Assembly (NCBI RefSeq): GCF_001429725.1 | Contig: NZ_LMHV01000043.1 | Location: forward strand, 741,577 to 805,576 | Reading direction: 5' to 3' | Source of the DNA: Rhizobium sp. Root708 | GTDB lineage: Bacteria; Pseudomonadota; Alphaproteobacteria; Rhizobiales; Rhizobiaceae | DNA length: 64,000 nucleotides | The notes under the pieces: generated by a model | The model's input: the letters and a program-made list of their open reading frames with translations, nothing else | Databases searched by the model: none | Told to the model about the DNA's origin: nothing | In this document: in pieces, positions 52,748 to 61,802 of the stretch | Numbering within the stretch: position 1 is the stretch's first letter | How the letters are laid out: each line of letters begins with the position of its first letter | Program-made: the position numbers and the translations under genes

Positions 52748-53980
52748 ATGCGGCGCGGGGCGGCTGTGGCCGCCGGCTTGAGATTGGGCTGTCTTGCCAT
52801 CGTGGCGGCGGCGCTTGCCGCGATCGTGGCTGTCAATGCGGCGATGGCAGACGAACCGCTGCTTGCCTACGGCGCCCGCATCGTGGGCGATGATGCGCGC
52901 ACCAGAATCGTCATCGATTTCGACCGCGCCCCGTCATTCTCGGTTCACTACATCGCAAACCCGGAACGCGTCATCATCGATCTGCCAGCGACGGCGTTCG
53001 GTTTCCCGGCGAAGGATCTCGAGGCGAGAGGCCTGTTCAAGGATATTCGCTACGGGACGATGGACGAAGACAGCGCCCGGATCGTCCTGACCGCGATCAA
53101 GCCGGTCAATATCGGCTTGGCGCGCGTTCAGGCCGACGAGGGCGGCAAGGGGCACCGGCTGGTGCTCGAAGCCGAGATGACCGACAAGGCGAAGTTCGCG
53201 GAGCTCGTCAAGGCACAGTCCTGGAGCGATCCGACGACGCCGCAGACCACGAGCGCGATTCCCTCGGCGGAACAACCGCAGGGCGGCGATCTCGTGATCG
53301 CGGTCGACGCGGGGCACGGCGGGATCGACACCGGCGCCGTCGGCGTCGACACCAAGACGCAGGAAAAGGACGTTACTCTCGCCTTCGCCAAGGCCTTCGC
53401 CGATCGGCTGAACCGGGAGACCGGCATCCGGGCCTTTCTGACGCGCAAGGACGATACCTTCCTGTCGTTGTCGGAACGCGTGGAGATCGCGCGCCAGAAC
53501 CATGCCAATCTCTTCGTTTCGATGCATGCGGACACGCTGAAGCAGAAGGATATTCGCGGCGCCACGGTTTACACGATTTCCGACAAGGCGTCGGACAAGC
53601 TTGCCGCCGATCTCGCGGATCGCGAAAACCTCTCCGATCAGATCGCCGGAAAGACGGTGACGGCGGAACCGCCCGAAGTGGCCGATATCCTGCTCGACCT
53701 GACGCGCCGCGAGACGCAGGCCTTTTCGATCTCGATGGCGGAAAGCGTTCTGTCATCCTTCAAGGATCAGGTCGGCACCATCAACAATCCGCATCGTCAC
53801 GCGGGTTTCCGAGTGCTGCAGGCGCCCGACGTGCCCTCGATTCTGCTCGAATTGGGCTTCCTGTCGAACAAGGACGACGAGAAGCTCTTGCTTGACGATA
53901 CATGGCGAACGAAGATGGCGGATCTTTTGACCGAGGCCGTGAAGCGCTATCATTCGGCGCTGGTCGCCAATGGCGGCTGA
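52748..53980 (+). CDS. amiC: N-acetylmuramoyl-L-alanine amidase with AMIN domain
   Basis: About 410 residues. The signal region is MRRGAAVAAGLRLGCLAIVA up to AMADEP, followed by an AMIN domain (about 40-135, VHYIANPERVIIDLP) that localises it to the cell wall. The Amidase_3 domain (about 180-405) has the zinc ligands in AVDAGHGGIDTGAVG, QEKDVTLAF, FVSMHADTLK and ILLELGFLSN. It splits septal peptidoglycan during division. I prefer ATG 52748; an in-frame TTG at 52718 is also open. Confidence 0.9.
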   Translation: MRRGAAVAAGLRLGCLAIVAAALAAIVAVNAAMADEPLLAYGARIVGDDARTRIVIDFDRAPSFSVHYIANPERVIIDLPATAFGFPAKDLEARGLFKDIRYGTMDEDSARIVLTAIKPVNIGLARVQADEGGKGHRLVLEAEMTDKAKFAELVKAQSWSDPTTPQTTSAIPSAEQPQGGDLVIAVDAGHGGIDTGAVGVDTKTQEKDVTLAFAKAFADRLNRETGIRAFLTRKDDTFLSLSERVEIARQNHANLFVSMHADTLKQKDIRGATVYTISDKASDKLAADLADRENLSDQIAGKTVTAEPPEVADILLDLTRRETQAFSISMAESVLSSFKDQVGTINNPHRHAGFRVLQAPDVPSILLELGFLSNKDDEKLLLDDTWRTKMADLLTEAVKRYHSALVANGG

Positions 53981-54222
53981 GCGGCAGCGTGGCGCAGAAG
54001 TGACAGCCTCCTCATAAAGGCCTGAAACAACGTGAATTAGCGGTAGGAGCCCTAGTTTGCTCACATTCAGGCCATTAGTCACGACTATGTTTCCACACGC
54101 AAAACGGAATTGGCTTGTGGCAATAACGCTCATGGAGTAATCGGCGCAGCATGCATAAAGCCGCGATCTATGGGATCGTTAAGTTCGCGCCGATCGATAA
54201 TTGAGATACCGGTAGCTTAAAT
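53981..54222. other. Gap between amidase and PBP1A genes
   Basis: 242 bases, AT-richer in its middle, containing the probable PBP1A promoter. No terminator-like hairpin was found after the amidase gene. Confidence 0.4.
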
Positions 54223-56670
54223 ATGATCAGACTTCTTGGATATTTCTTCGGAGCGGCTTGCGTCCTCTTTCTGGGCGTCGCGGGCGTCGTTGCCATTTAT
54301 CTGGCGACAGTCACGAAGGATCTTCCTGATTACGCGGTGCTGAGCAGCTACGAGCCGCCGGTAACGACGCGCGTGCATGCCGGAAACGGCGCCCTGATGG
54401 CGGAATACGCCAAGGAACGCCGGCTTTTCCTGCCGATTCAAGCCGTTCCTGATCGCGTGAAGGCTGCCTTCCTGTCGGCAGAAGACAAGAATTTCTACCA
54501 GCACCCGGGTATCGACGTGACCGGCTTCGGCCGTGCCGTTGTCGCTTATCTGACCGGCGGCCCGACCCAGGGCGGTTCGACGATCACGCAGCAGGTGGCA
54601 AAGAACTTCCTTCTGTCGAGCGAACAGACGATGGAGCGCAAGGCCAAGGAAGCGATCCTGTCCTTCCGCATCGAGCAGGCCTACAGCAAGGACAAGATCC
54701 TTGAGCTCTATCTGAACGAGATTTTCTTCGGCCTGAATTCCTATGGTATCGCCAGCGCGGCGCTGACCTATTTCAACAAGTCGGTGAACGAGCTGACGAT
54801 TGCCGACGCCGCCTACCTGGCGTCGCTGCCCAAGGGCCCCGCCAACTACCATCCGTTCCGTCATCCCGAGGCTGCGATCGCGCGCCGTAACTGGGTTATC
54901 GATCGCATGGTCGAAAACGGCTATGTCAGCCAGTCCGATGGCGCCGAAGCCAAAAAGCAGGCCCTCGGCGTAACCGGCCGCAACAGCGGACCTGCGCTTT
55001 TCGCCTCTGGCTATTTCGCGGAAGCAGTGCGTCGCCAGCTGATCGACAAGTACGGCGAGAAGATGCTGTACGAGGGCGGCCTGTCCGTTCGTACCTCCTT
55101 CGATCCGCAGTTGCAGGTCTTCGCTCGAAAGGCCCTTCAGGATGGCCTCACGACTTATGACGAACGCCGCGGTTTCCATGGCGCGCTGAAGCAGATCGAT
55201 ACCACCGCGGACTGGGGCAAGGCGCTTGCCGATATCCCCGCACTATCGGACGTCCCCGAGTGGAGCCTAGCCGTTGTTCTGGCCGTTGCCGACGATAGCG
55301 TTGACATCGGTCTGCAGCCCGCGAAGGACGGTGCGGGCAAGATCCCGAGCGAACGCGAGCGCGGCGTCATCCAGGCAAAGAACATGCAGTGGGCCTACCG
55401 GGCGGCGGGCGGCGGCAAGACCGCTAAGTCGCCGCAGGGCGTGCTGTCTGCCGGCGACGTCGTTTACGTCGAGCGCCTCGGCGATGAAGGCTCGAACTCC
55501 TACCGGCTGCGCCAGCCGCCGAAGGTGGAGGGTGGTCTGGTCGCCATGGACCCGAAGACCGGCCGCGTTCTGGCAATGGTCGGCGGCTTCTCCTACTCGC
55601 AGTCGGAATTCAACCGCGCCACGCAGGCGATGCGCCAGCCGGGCTCGTCCTTCAAGCCGTTCGTCTATGCGGCGGCCATGGACAACGGCTATACGCCCGC
55701 CTCCGTCGTCAACGACGATCCGCTGCAGATCCAGACCGGAAACGGCCAGATTTGGGCGCCCGACAACTACGAGGGCGAGGGTGGCGGTGCCAACACGCTT
55801 CGTTTCGCGATCGAGCATTCGCGTAACCGCATGACGGTTCGCCTCGCCAACGACCTCGGTATGAACGTCGTGGCGGAATATGCGGAACGCTTCGGCGTCT
55901 ATGACCATATGATGCCGGTACTCGCCATGTCGCTCGGCTCCGGTGAAACGACCGTCATGCGCATGGTTTCGGCTTATTCAGTCATCGCGAACGGCGGCAA
56001 GCAGATCAAGCCGACCCTGATCGACCGCATCCAGGATCGCTACGGCAAGACGATCTTCAAGCATGAAGAGCGGGTTTGCGAAGGCTGCAACGCCAGCGAC
56101 TGGCAGAACCAGGACGAGCCCAACGTCGTCGACAACCGCGAAACCGTGCTTGATCCGATGACGTCCTACCAGATCACCTCGATGATGCAGGGCGTCATCC
56201 AGCGTGGCACCGCAGCGGGCAAGGTCAACCTCGGAGGTCGCGACGTTGCCGGCAAGACCGGCACGACGAACGACGAAAAGGACGCATGGTTCGTTGGCTT
56301 CACCCCTGATCTCGTCGCCGGCCTCTATATCGGCTTCGATACGCCCTCGACGCTTGGACGCGGCGGCACCGGCGGTTCGCTCTCAGCGCCCGTTTTCAAT
56401 GAATTCATGCAGGTGGCGGTCAAGGACATGCCGGAATCGAAGTTCGTCATTCCGGCCGGGATGAATCTGATCCCGATCGACCGCAAGACCGGCATGGCCG
56501 CGACGCAGGGTGATCCGAACACGATCATCGAAGCCTTCAAGCCCGGCACCGGCCCGGCTGACAGCTTCTCGGTCATCGGCATGGACAACACCATGGCGCC
56601 CGAGGAAATCCTGAAGACCTCGCCGCAGGCCAACCAGGCTGTTCAATCCGGCGCCGGCGGTCTTTACTAA
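54223..56670 (+). CDS. mrcA: Penicillin-binding protein 1A
   Basis: 815 residues. A membrane anchor (residues about 5-28) is followed by a GT51 transglycosylase (about 55-230) with EDKNFYQHPGIDVTG and GGSTITQQVAKNFLL. The transpeptidase domain (about 430-740) has SSFK (in QPGSSFKPFVYA), SRN (EHSRNRMTV) and KTGT (AGKTGTTND). It polymerises and cross-links peptidoglycan at the inner membrane. An OB-type insertion of the 1A class lies between the domains. Confidence 0.95.
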   Translation: MIRLLGYFFGAACVLFLGVAGVVAIYLATVTKDLPDYAVLSSYEPPVTTRVHAGNGALMAEYAKERRLFLPIQAVPDRVKAAFLSAEDKNFYQHPGIDVTGFGRAVVAYLTGGPTQGGSTITQQVAKNFLLSSEQTMERKAKEAILSFRIEQAYSKDKILELYLNEIFFGLNSYGIASAALTYFNKSVNELTIADAAYLASLPKGPANYHPFRHPEAAIARRNWVIDRMVENGYVSQSDGAEAKKQALGVTGRNSGPALFASGYFAEAVRRQLIDKYGEKMLYEGGLSVRTSFDPQLQVFARKALQDGLTTYDERRGFHGALKQIDTTADWGKALADIPALSDVPEWSLAVVLAVADDSVDIGLQPAKDGAGKIPSERERGVIQAKNMQWAYRAAGGGKTAKSPQGVLSAGDVVYVERLGDEGSNSYRLRQPPKVEGGLVAMDPKTGRVLAMVGGFSYSQSEFNRATQAMRQPGSSFKPFVYAAAMDNGYTPASVVNDDPLQIQTGNGQIWAPDNYEGEGGGANTLRFAIEHSRNRMTVRLANDLGMNVVAEYAERFGVYDHMMPVLAMSLGSGETTVMRMVSAYSVIANGGKQIKPTLIDRIQDRYGKTIFKHEERVCEGCNASDWQNQDEPNVVDNRETVLDPMTSYQITSMMQGVIQRGTAAGKVNLGGRDVAGKTGTTNDEKDAWFVGFTPDLVAGLYIGFDTPSTLGRGGTGGSLSAPVFNEFMQVAVKDMPESKFVIPAGMNLIPIDRKTGMAATQGDPNTIIEAFKPGTGPADSFSVIGMDNTMAPEEILKTSPQANQAVQSGAGGLY

Positions 56671-56687
56671 TCTCTCTTCCAGACAGC

Positions 56688-56725
56688 TGTGGCGGTTGCG
56701 GCCCTTTACATCCGCGGCCGCCACA
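56688..56725 (+). terminator. Hairpin between mrcA and prfB
   Basis: TGTGGCGG (56688-56695) pairs with CCGCCACA (56718-56725), enclosing further GC pairs, followed by ATTATTT. Terminator-like, but with a weak T-run. Confidence 0.45.
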
Positions 56726-56770
56726 ATTATTTGACGGGCAACTTTCTAAGCAACGTAAAGAAGCAGGAAA

Positions 56771-57902
56771 ATGCGAGCGGAAATCCAGAACGTAGTCGAT
56801 GAAACCAAGCAGGCTATCACCCTGCTGAGGAGGCATCTTTGACTGGGACCAGGCGGTAAGACGACTGGACTGGTTGAACAACAAGGCAGAGGATCCGAAC
56901 CTCTGGAACGATGCGACCGAAGCGCAGAAGCTGATGCGCGAGCGCCAGCAGCTCGATGACGGCATCAATGGCGTACGCCGCTTCGAGCAGCAGATAAAAG
57001 ACAACATCGAGCTCATCGAGATGGGCGAGGACGAGGGCGACGAAGCCGTCGTCAAGGAAGCCGAAGACGCGCTGAAGGCGCTCAAGGTCGAAGCTGCGCG
57101 TCAGCAGGTCGAGGCCATGCTGTCGGGCGAAGCCGATAGCAACGACAGCTATCTCGAAGTTCACTCCGGCGCCGGCGGCACCGAGAGCCAGGACTGGGCG
57201 AACATGCTGCTGCGCATGTACACCCGCTGGGCGGAGCGCTCGAAGTTCAAGGTCGAACTGCTCGAAGTCCACGACGGCGAAGAAGCCGGCATCAAGTCGG
57301 CGACGCTGCTCGTCAAGGGCCACAATGCCTATGGCTGGCTGAAGACCGAATCGGGCGTTCACCGTCTGGTCCGCATCTCGCCCTACGACAGCAACGCGCG
57401 TCGCCACACCTCGTTCTCGTCCATCTGGGTCTACCCCGTCATCGACGACTCGATCCAGATCGACATCAACGAAGGTGACTGCCGCATCGATACCTACCGC
57501 TCATCGGGCGCCGGCGGTCAGCACGTCAACACCACCGACTCCGCCGTCCGCATCACGCACATGCCCTCGGGCATTGTGGTGCAGTGCCAGCAGGAACGCT
57601 CGCAGCACAAGAACCGCGCCAAGGCGTGGGACATGCTGCGTGCACGCCTCTACGAAGCGGAACTGAAGAAGCGCGAAGACGCGGCCAGCGCCGAAGCGGC
57701 CTCCAAGTCGGATATCGGCTGGGGTCACCAGATCCGCTCCTACGTCCTGCAGCCCTATCAGCTGGTCAAGGACCTGCGAACCGGCGTGACGAGCACCGCG
57801 CCTGACGACGTTCTCGACGGCGAGCTTGATGAGTTCATGGAGGCGGCGCTGGCGCACCGCATCAGCGGCAAGCCAGACGCGACGGTCGACGATATCGACT
57901 AA
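56771..57902 (+). CDS. prfB: Peptide chain release factor 2, with programmed +1 frameshift
   Basis: 376 residues after frameshifting. ATG 56771 opens a 23-codon frame that ends at CTT TGA (56837-56842). AGGAGG (56828-56833) sits just upstream as the internal Shine-Dalgarno. Skipping one T continues as GACTGGGACCAG and the rest of RF2. The GGQ that releases the peptide is at about 248-250. The stop-recognition tripeptide reads Ser-Pro-Tyr (203-205) instead of SPF. It reads UGA and UAA, and its own in-frame UGA provides feedback. Confidence 0.95.
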
Positions 57903-57904
57903 AG

Positions 57905-57931
57905 AAAAAGGCCCCGGACGGGGCCTTTTTT
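57905..57931 (+). terminator. Intrinsic terminator after prfB
   Basis: AAAAAGGCCCC pairs with GGGGCCTTTTT across a GGAC loop. Confidence 0.9.
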
Positions 57932-57973
57932 ATTGCCGATGCACCCGTTCTGCTGGGCGGAGGGAACACAATC

Positions 57974-58486
57974 TCAGTTGCTGGCCTTCCCGACGGTGAC
58001 CTCGCCGAACTCGTCTATGATCACGGTCCAGCTGTCGGCCTCCGCATCCGGGTCGGTCTTGAGGAAGACCGTGGCAAAAAGGCCAGGCTCCTTCAGCATG
58101 CCCGTTGAGTTCTCAGGCCTGATATCGGTGACGTAAGGCTTGAGGTCGTTGAGTTCCTGGATCTCGACCGTCGAAAGCACGTCGGGACCATCCTCCGTCT
58201 GGGCGATCTGCTGGAGGAAGACCTTGGCGGTGCGATCCGGCTGGCGGACCGCGAATATCTTGTAGTAGCCGTGCCGGGCTTTCGACTGTGCCTTTTTGCT
58301 TTCATCAGGCTTAGCCGAGGCAGCCGAATGCTGGACAATCGGAAGCTCGCCGTCATCCTCCCAATAGCCGGTGCTCGTCGCGAAGATCACCGACGCCGGC
58401 AGCAGGGCACCCGGCTCCTCGCCGGCTTCGGCTGAAAGCGGTGCGGTGAGAAGAAGCGTGCAGAAAAGTGCATTGCGCAAAGTCAT
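57974..58486 (-). CDS. Exported hypothetical protein
   Basis: 170 residues with a signal peptide (MTLRNALFCTLLLTAPLSAEA). The mature part includes VIFATSTGYWEDDGELP and HGYYKIFAVRQPDRTAKVFL; no domain recognised. ATG 58486 lies 10 bases after the nadK stop, so the two are co-transcribed and probably coupled. Confidence 0.65.
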   Translation of the reverse strand: MTLRNALFCTLLLTAPLSAEAGEEPGALLPASVIFATSTGYWEDDGELPIVQHSAASAKPDESKKAQSKARHGYYKIFAVRQPDRTAKVFLQQIAQTEDGPDVLSTVEIQELNDLKPYVTDIRPENSTGMLKEPGLFATVFLKTDPDAEADSWTVIIDEFGEVTVGKASN

Positions 58487-58496
58487 CGGAATGGTC

Positions 58497-59270
58497 TCAA
58501 TCTTCGAATTGCTCTGCAAGGATGCGATCGGACCATGATCGATCGGGATCGGACAGAATGCGGGCTGTCATATGCTCCGACTGGGCGATGCGCACATGCA
58601 GCACCGACTTGACCTCCGAATTATCGGCAACCGCGTTGACCGGCCGTTTGTCGACTTCGAGAACATGGATATCGACGGTCACTTTGTTCGGCAGCAGCGC
58701 GCCGCGCCAGCGGCGGGGGCGAAACGCGCTGACGGGTGTCATGGCGAGCAGCGGCGCGTCCAGCGGCAGGATAGGTCCGTGTGCCGATAGGTTATAGGCC
58801 GTCGAGCCTGCTGGCGTTGCTACCATCAGCCCGTCGCAAATGAGCTCTTCGAGCCGGACAACGCCGTCCACTTCCACGCGCAGCTTGGCTGCCTGATAGG
58901 ATTGCCGGAACAGCGACACTTCGTTGATCGCAAGGGCCGTCGAATTCGTGCCGTCGGCATTCGCCGTGGTCATCTGCAGAGGACGAAACGCGTTTTCGAC
59001 CGCCACGCAGATTCTCTCCTGCAAGTTATCGGTCCGATAGTCGTTCATCAGGAACCCGACCGAACCTCGGTTCATGCCGTAGACCAGCTTGCCTGAATTC
59101 ATCGTGCTGTGCAGGGCCTGCAACATGAAGCCGTCGCCACCGAGCGCAACGATGACATCCGCTTCCTCGGGGGGCACGTCGCCATAGAGGCGAATCAGCT
59201 CTTCCCGCGCAGCCAGCGCCTCTGCTGCCGAGGAGGCCAGGAAGGAAAGCGTCTGAAATGACCGGCCCAT
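58497..59270 (-). CDS. nadK: NAD kinase
   Basis: 257 residues; phosphorylates NAD to NADP. The GGDG motif is in VIVALGGDGFMLQALH, the conserved NE/D in LAINEVSLFRQ and the Gly-rich loop in DGLMVATPAGSTAYNLS. It is shorter than E. coli NadK (292), the usual size for alphaproteobacteria. Confidence 0.93.
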   Translation of the reverse strand: MGRSFQTLSFLASSAAEALAAREELIRLYGDVPPEEADVIVALGGDGFMLQALHSTMNSGKLVYGMNRGSVGFLMNDYRTDNLQERICVAVENAFRPLQMTTANADGTNSTALAINEVSLFRQSYQAAKLRVEVDGVVRLEELICDGLMVATPAGSTAYNLSAHGPILPLDAPLLAMTPVSAFRPRRWRGALLPNKVTVDIHVLEVDKRPVNAVADNSEVKSVLHVRIAQSEHMTARILSDPDRSWSDRILAEQFED

Positions 59271-59433
59271 GCAATTCCCTTTTGTTAAGTGCTCCTAGCT
59301 AACTGATCGCAGGGTCACCCGACAAGGCGTTTTAGGCGGCAAGCCGTTCTCGCCCGCGACCGCCAGCAATCGGATTGCCAGGGCGACAGCGCGTAGTACC
59401 TCTGGCTCTCGGAAATTTTAGATGAAAAGAGAG

Positions 59434-59487
59434 TGGTTCCCCCGCAGGGTTCTAACCCGCGAGCCCCTGCTTACAAATCAGGCACGA
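59434..59487 (-). pseudogene. Partial tRNA-Thr-like copy
   Basis: On the minus strand this 54-base piece matches the 3' two-thirds of the intact tRNA-Thr (60484-60559): the CCA end, T-arm (loop TTAGAAC instead of TTCGAAC) and anticodon loop TTTGTAA. The D-arm and 5' acceptor half are missing and the anticodon stem is mismatched, so it is not functional. Same orientation as the intact gene. Confidence 0.7.
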
Positions 59488-59560
59488 ACGCTGCAAGCTC
59501 GGGATCGCGTCTGGGTGTGAGGCTTCGGCCTCCCCGAAGCGATATCGGGAAGGCTGAAGT

Positions 59561-59686
59561 TCATGGTTTCTTCTGCTTGCTAGACTCGACCGCCTTAGCC
59601 CCAAGAGTAGGCGCGGCAGCAGGCGCAGCCTTGTCCTTCTTGGGTTTGCGGACCTCTTTATTGCTTTTAGCTTGACCCTTGGCCAT
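59561..59686 (-). CDS. Small Lys-rich protein (MAKGQ-type)
   Basis: 41 residues, basic, with KSNKEVRKPKKDK near the N-terminus and an Ala/Pro tail. An ideal AGGAGG lies 6 bases before ATG 59686. Similar short proteins are widespread in Rhizobiales and other proteobacteria with unknown role. Confidence 0.65.
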   Translation of the reverse strand: MAKGQAKSNKEVRKPKKDKAAPAAAPTLGAKAVESSKQKKP

Positions 59687-59911
59687 CGATTCCTCCTGTT
59701 TGCGACAACGGTTCATTACCGAGCAGCCGAGGGAAGAATGCAAGCTATATCTTGGCATTGAGCCGTTAGTAGCGGCACCAATCGGGCAGGCGAACAGTTG
59801 TTCGTGAAGGTCGATATTCGCGCCCGGCCGTGATCTGACCAGTCGTAGTTCATGTTCCGTTCATACCCGGAAGGGCATGGTCGCTCACATTACCACTGGA
59901 AAGGCGTAACC

Positions 59912-60232
59912 ATGAATAGAATGTTTTCTCGTCTCGGAACAACTGTAGTTGCAATTGTTATTGCAGTATCGAGCTTCGGCATGGCCTCGGCCGCCCCGCT
60001 CGTGGCGCAGCATCAGCAAATTACATCCGACGTAGAACTCGCCCAGTACCGTGAAGATCGCCGGGATGACTGGCGTCGCGACAGGCACCACCGGGATCGC
60101 TATGAACACCGCCGCGACCGTCGCGGTTACTGGAACGGTCACCGTGGATATCGTGACTACCGCCAGGGCTATCGTCGCCACAGCGATGGCTATTATTACC
60201 CGGGGTCGGTGTTTAAGCTCTACATCCGCTAA
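59912..60232 (+). CDS. Exported Arg/His/Tyr-rich small protein (BA14K-related)
   Basis: 106 residues. The signal peptide is MNRMFSRLGTTVVAIVIAVS up to ASAAP. The mature part is dominated by RDDWRRDRHHRDRYEHRRD and HRGYRDYRQGYRR, resembling rhizobial BA14K-like proteins but lacking their C-terminal signature. Possibly a cell-surface or periplasmic polyanion-binding protein. A terminator follows. Confidence 0.65.
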   Translation: MNRMFSRLGTTVVAIVIAVSSFGMASAAPLVAQHQQITSDVELAQYREDRRDDWRRDRHHRDRYEHRRDRRGYWNGHRGYRDYRQGYRRHSDGYYYPGSVFKLYIR

Positions 60233-60255
60233 GCGGTCTTCATGCTTCCAACAAG

Positions 60256-60282
60256 AGCCCCGTCAGAAATGGCGGGGCTTTC
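60256..60282 (+). terminator. Intrinsic terminator
   Basis: AGCCCCG (60256-60262) pairs with CGGGGCT (60273-60279), followed by TT. Serves the exported Arg-rich protein gene. Confidence 0.65.
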
Positions 60283-60483
60283 TCGTTCAACCAGCAGAAT
60301 GGAAAGAGCATGGCATACGGAAGTATGACCTTCGGTCCTCTCCGCGGTGAATGGCGTGTCGTCTAGCCGGGTCTGGAAGGGAATGGCTGCAAGCAAGGGA
60401 AGTAGCTGCAAGGTCGCGCGACACGAAAAAGCCGCCAAGGCAGGCGGCTCTATCATTCGGTCACTGATTTCGTTCAGGAAATA

Positions 60484-60559
<76 letters not shown>

Positions 60560-60642
60560 AATGCCTGCCAAGTAGCAGATTCTGCCGCCCTGTAAAGTAG
60601 AAAACGGCCGGCCCCATCATTTGAGCGTGGAAACTTGAAGGC

Positions 60643-60780
60643 TCAGTTCTGTGCCGTCTGCCGGATGCTCGCCTGCAGGTGACCATCATCCAATACATTT
60701 CCGTCACTGGATGGTGACATGATCGCGATGCTGAGCACCGATACAACCATCACCGCGATGACAACGATCATTATTCGCAC
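60643..60780 (-). CDS. Very small single-span membrane protein
   Basis: 45 residues from GTG 60780, preceded by AAGGAG at ideal distance. One hydrophobic helix (IVVIAVMVVSVLSIAI) and a short acidic tail (SPSSDGNVLDDGH). Too short for most gene callers. The strong Shine-Dalgarno and clear hydrophobic pattern support it; no family recognised. Confidence 0.55.
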   Translation of the reverse strand: MRIMIVVIAVMVVSVLSIAIMSPSSDGNVLDDGHLQASIRQTAQN

Positions 60781-60843
60781 ACGGGTTCTCCTTCTTGCGG
60801 ATGTAAGAACGTGCGGAGAGGCTTTCGGTTCCGGGGCGCGCGG

Positions 60844-60999
60844 CTACTGCGCGGGCGGCGGCTGACTGGGAACGGTCGCCGGCGCGAGGGGATCGGGCTG
60901 GTGGAGCGGCTGCGTTTTGTCGATCCAGCCGATGCTGAGCACGATTGCCACCAAGATCGCGATGAAGGTGACGCCGAAGATCAAAGAGCGCAATGCCAT
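60844..60999 (-). CDS. Small single-span membrane protein with Pro-rich tail
   Basis: 51 residues from ATG 60999, with AAGGAG about 10 bases upstream. A hydrophobic helix (SLIFGVTFIAILVAIVLSIG) is followed by a Pro/Gln-rich tail (LAPATVPSQPPPAQ). Lies between the other small membrane gene and the Inh-domain gene, all on the same strand. Confidence 0.55.
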   Translation of the reverse strand: MALRSLIFGVTFIAILVAIVLSIGWIDKTQPLHQPDPLAPATVPSQPPPAQ

Positions 61000-61067
61000 G
61001 CCGAGTTGGTCTCCTTTGTGTCGGGGAGTTCAGGTCGCCGCAAGAATGCCGCATCAAATGGGCGAGG

Positions 61068-61763
61068 CTATGGACTCCTGATCATGACAAGCGGTTTGCC
61101 GCCCTCATCGGGGCTTTTTTCAAACGATCCGTCTGGTTTCATGTCGAAAGAGAGCGAGGAGCCATCCGTACTCATGAGGACAAGTCCGAATCCTTCGACA
61201 TGAAACAGGGAAAGGTGCAGGTTTGCGATCGCCTTGTCGCAGTCCCTGGCTGGTGACATCGGCGCGTTGCCATCCTCGCCTTGCTTGTCCTGAAGTGTGA
61301 CCGCGCATATAAGCTGGCCCGCAGGGCGCTTGAGGCGCCACTCGCCGGCAAGGCTGGCAACTGTCGGCACACGGTCAACGCCATCAGGGGCATCGAGCAG
61401 AAGCAGAGGCTGGTCACCTTCCGTGGCCAGCGGCGAGCCCTCGCTTTCGATGAAGCGCGCCAGCACCTTGCGTGTCGCATCGAGCACGATGAGGTTGCCG
61501 TCGTCACCGAAGTTCCACGCCGAGGCTCCGACAAAGTGCGGCAGTGCCTTGGAGCAGCCGTCGGCGCCTGAAATGGCGTATCCGCCGATCGCAGTCGTCG
61601 TTTCCAGCGTGATCCTGCAACCGGGCGTGCCGTCGGCCGGGGCAAGCAGGTAGCTGCCTGCCTGGGCCTTGATGATATCCGCGTCGACGTCGTCCGCGAG
61701 GACCGGGACCGACGCGAAGACGCCGGCCGCGAGAACCAGGCTGCGAATCGAAAGACGGATCAA
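61068..61763 (-). CDS. Exported protein with two AprI/Inh-type inhibitor domains
   Basis: 231 residues with a signal peptide (MIRLSIRSLVLAAGVFASVP up to LA). Two tandem Inh-like repeats, about 30-120 (AGSYLLAPADGTPGCRITLE) and 135-225 (AGEWRLKRPAGQLICAVTLQ), each with a paired-Cys pattern. Single-domain relatives inhibit serralysin metalloproteases in the periplasm. No protease gene is in the window. Confidence 0.75.
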   Translation of the reverse strand: MIRLSIRSLVLAAGVFASVPVLADDVDADIIKAQAGSYLLAPADGTPGCRITLETTTAIGGYAISGADGCSKALPHFVGASAWNFGDDGNLIVLDATRKVLARFIESEGSPLATEGDQPLLLLDAPDGVDRVPTVASLAGEWRLKRPAGQLICAVTLQDKQGEDGNAPMSPARDCDKAIANLHLSLFHVEGFGLVLMSTDGSSLSFDMKPDGSFEKSPDEGGKPLVMIRSP

Positions 61764-61802
61764 TGCGAACCTCCCCTTGTCGCCGCCCGCTCCAGGAGCC
61801 GG

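Noticed and set aside
59434..59487. Second functional tRNA-Thr
   Set aside because: D-arm and 5' acceptor are missing and the anticodon stem is mismatched.
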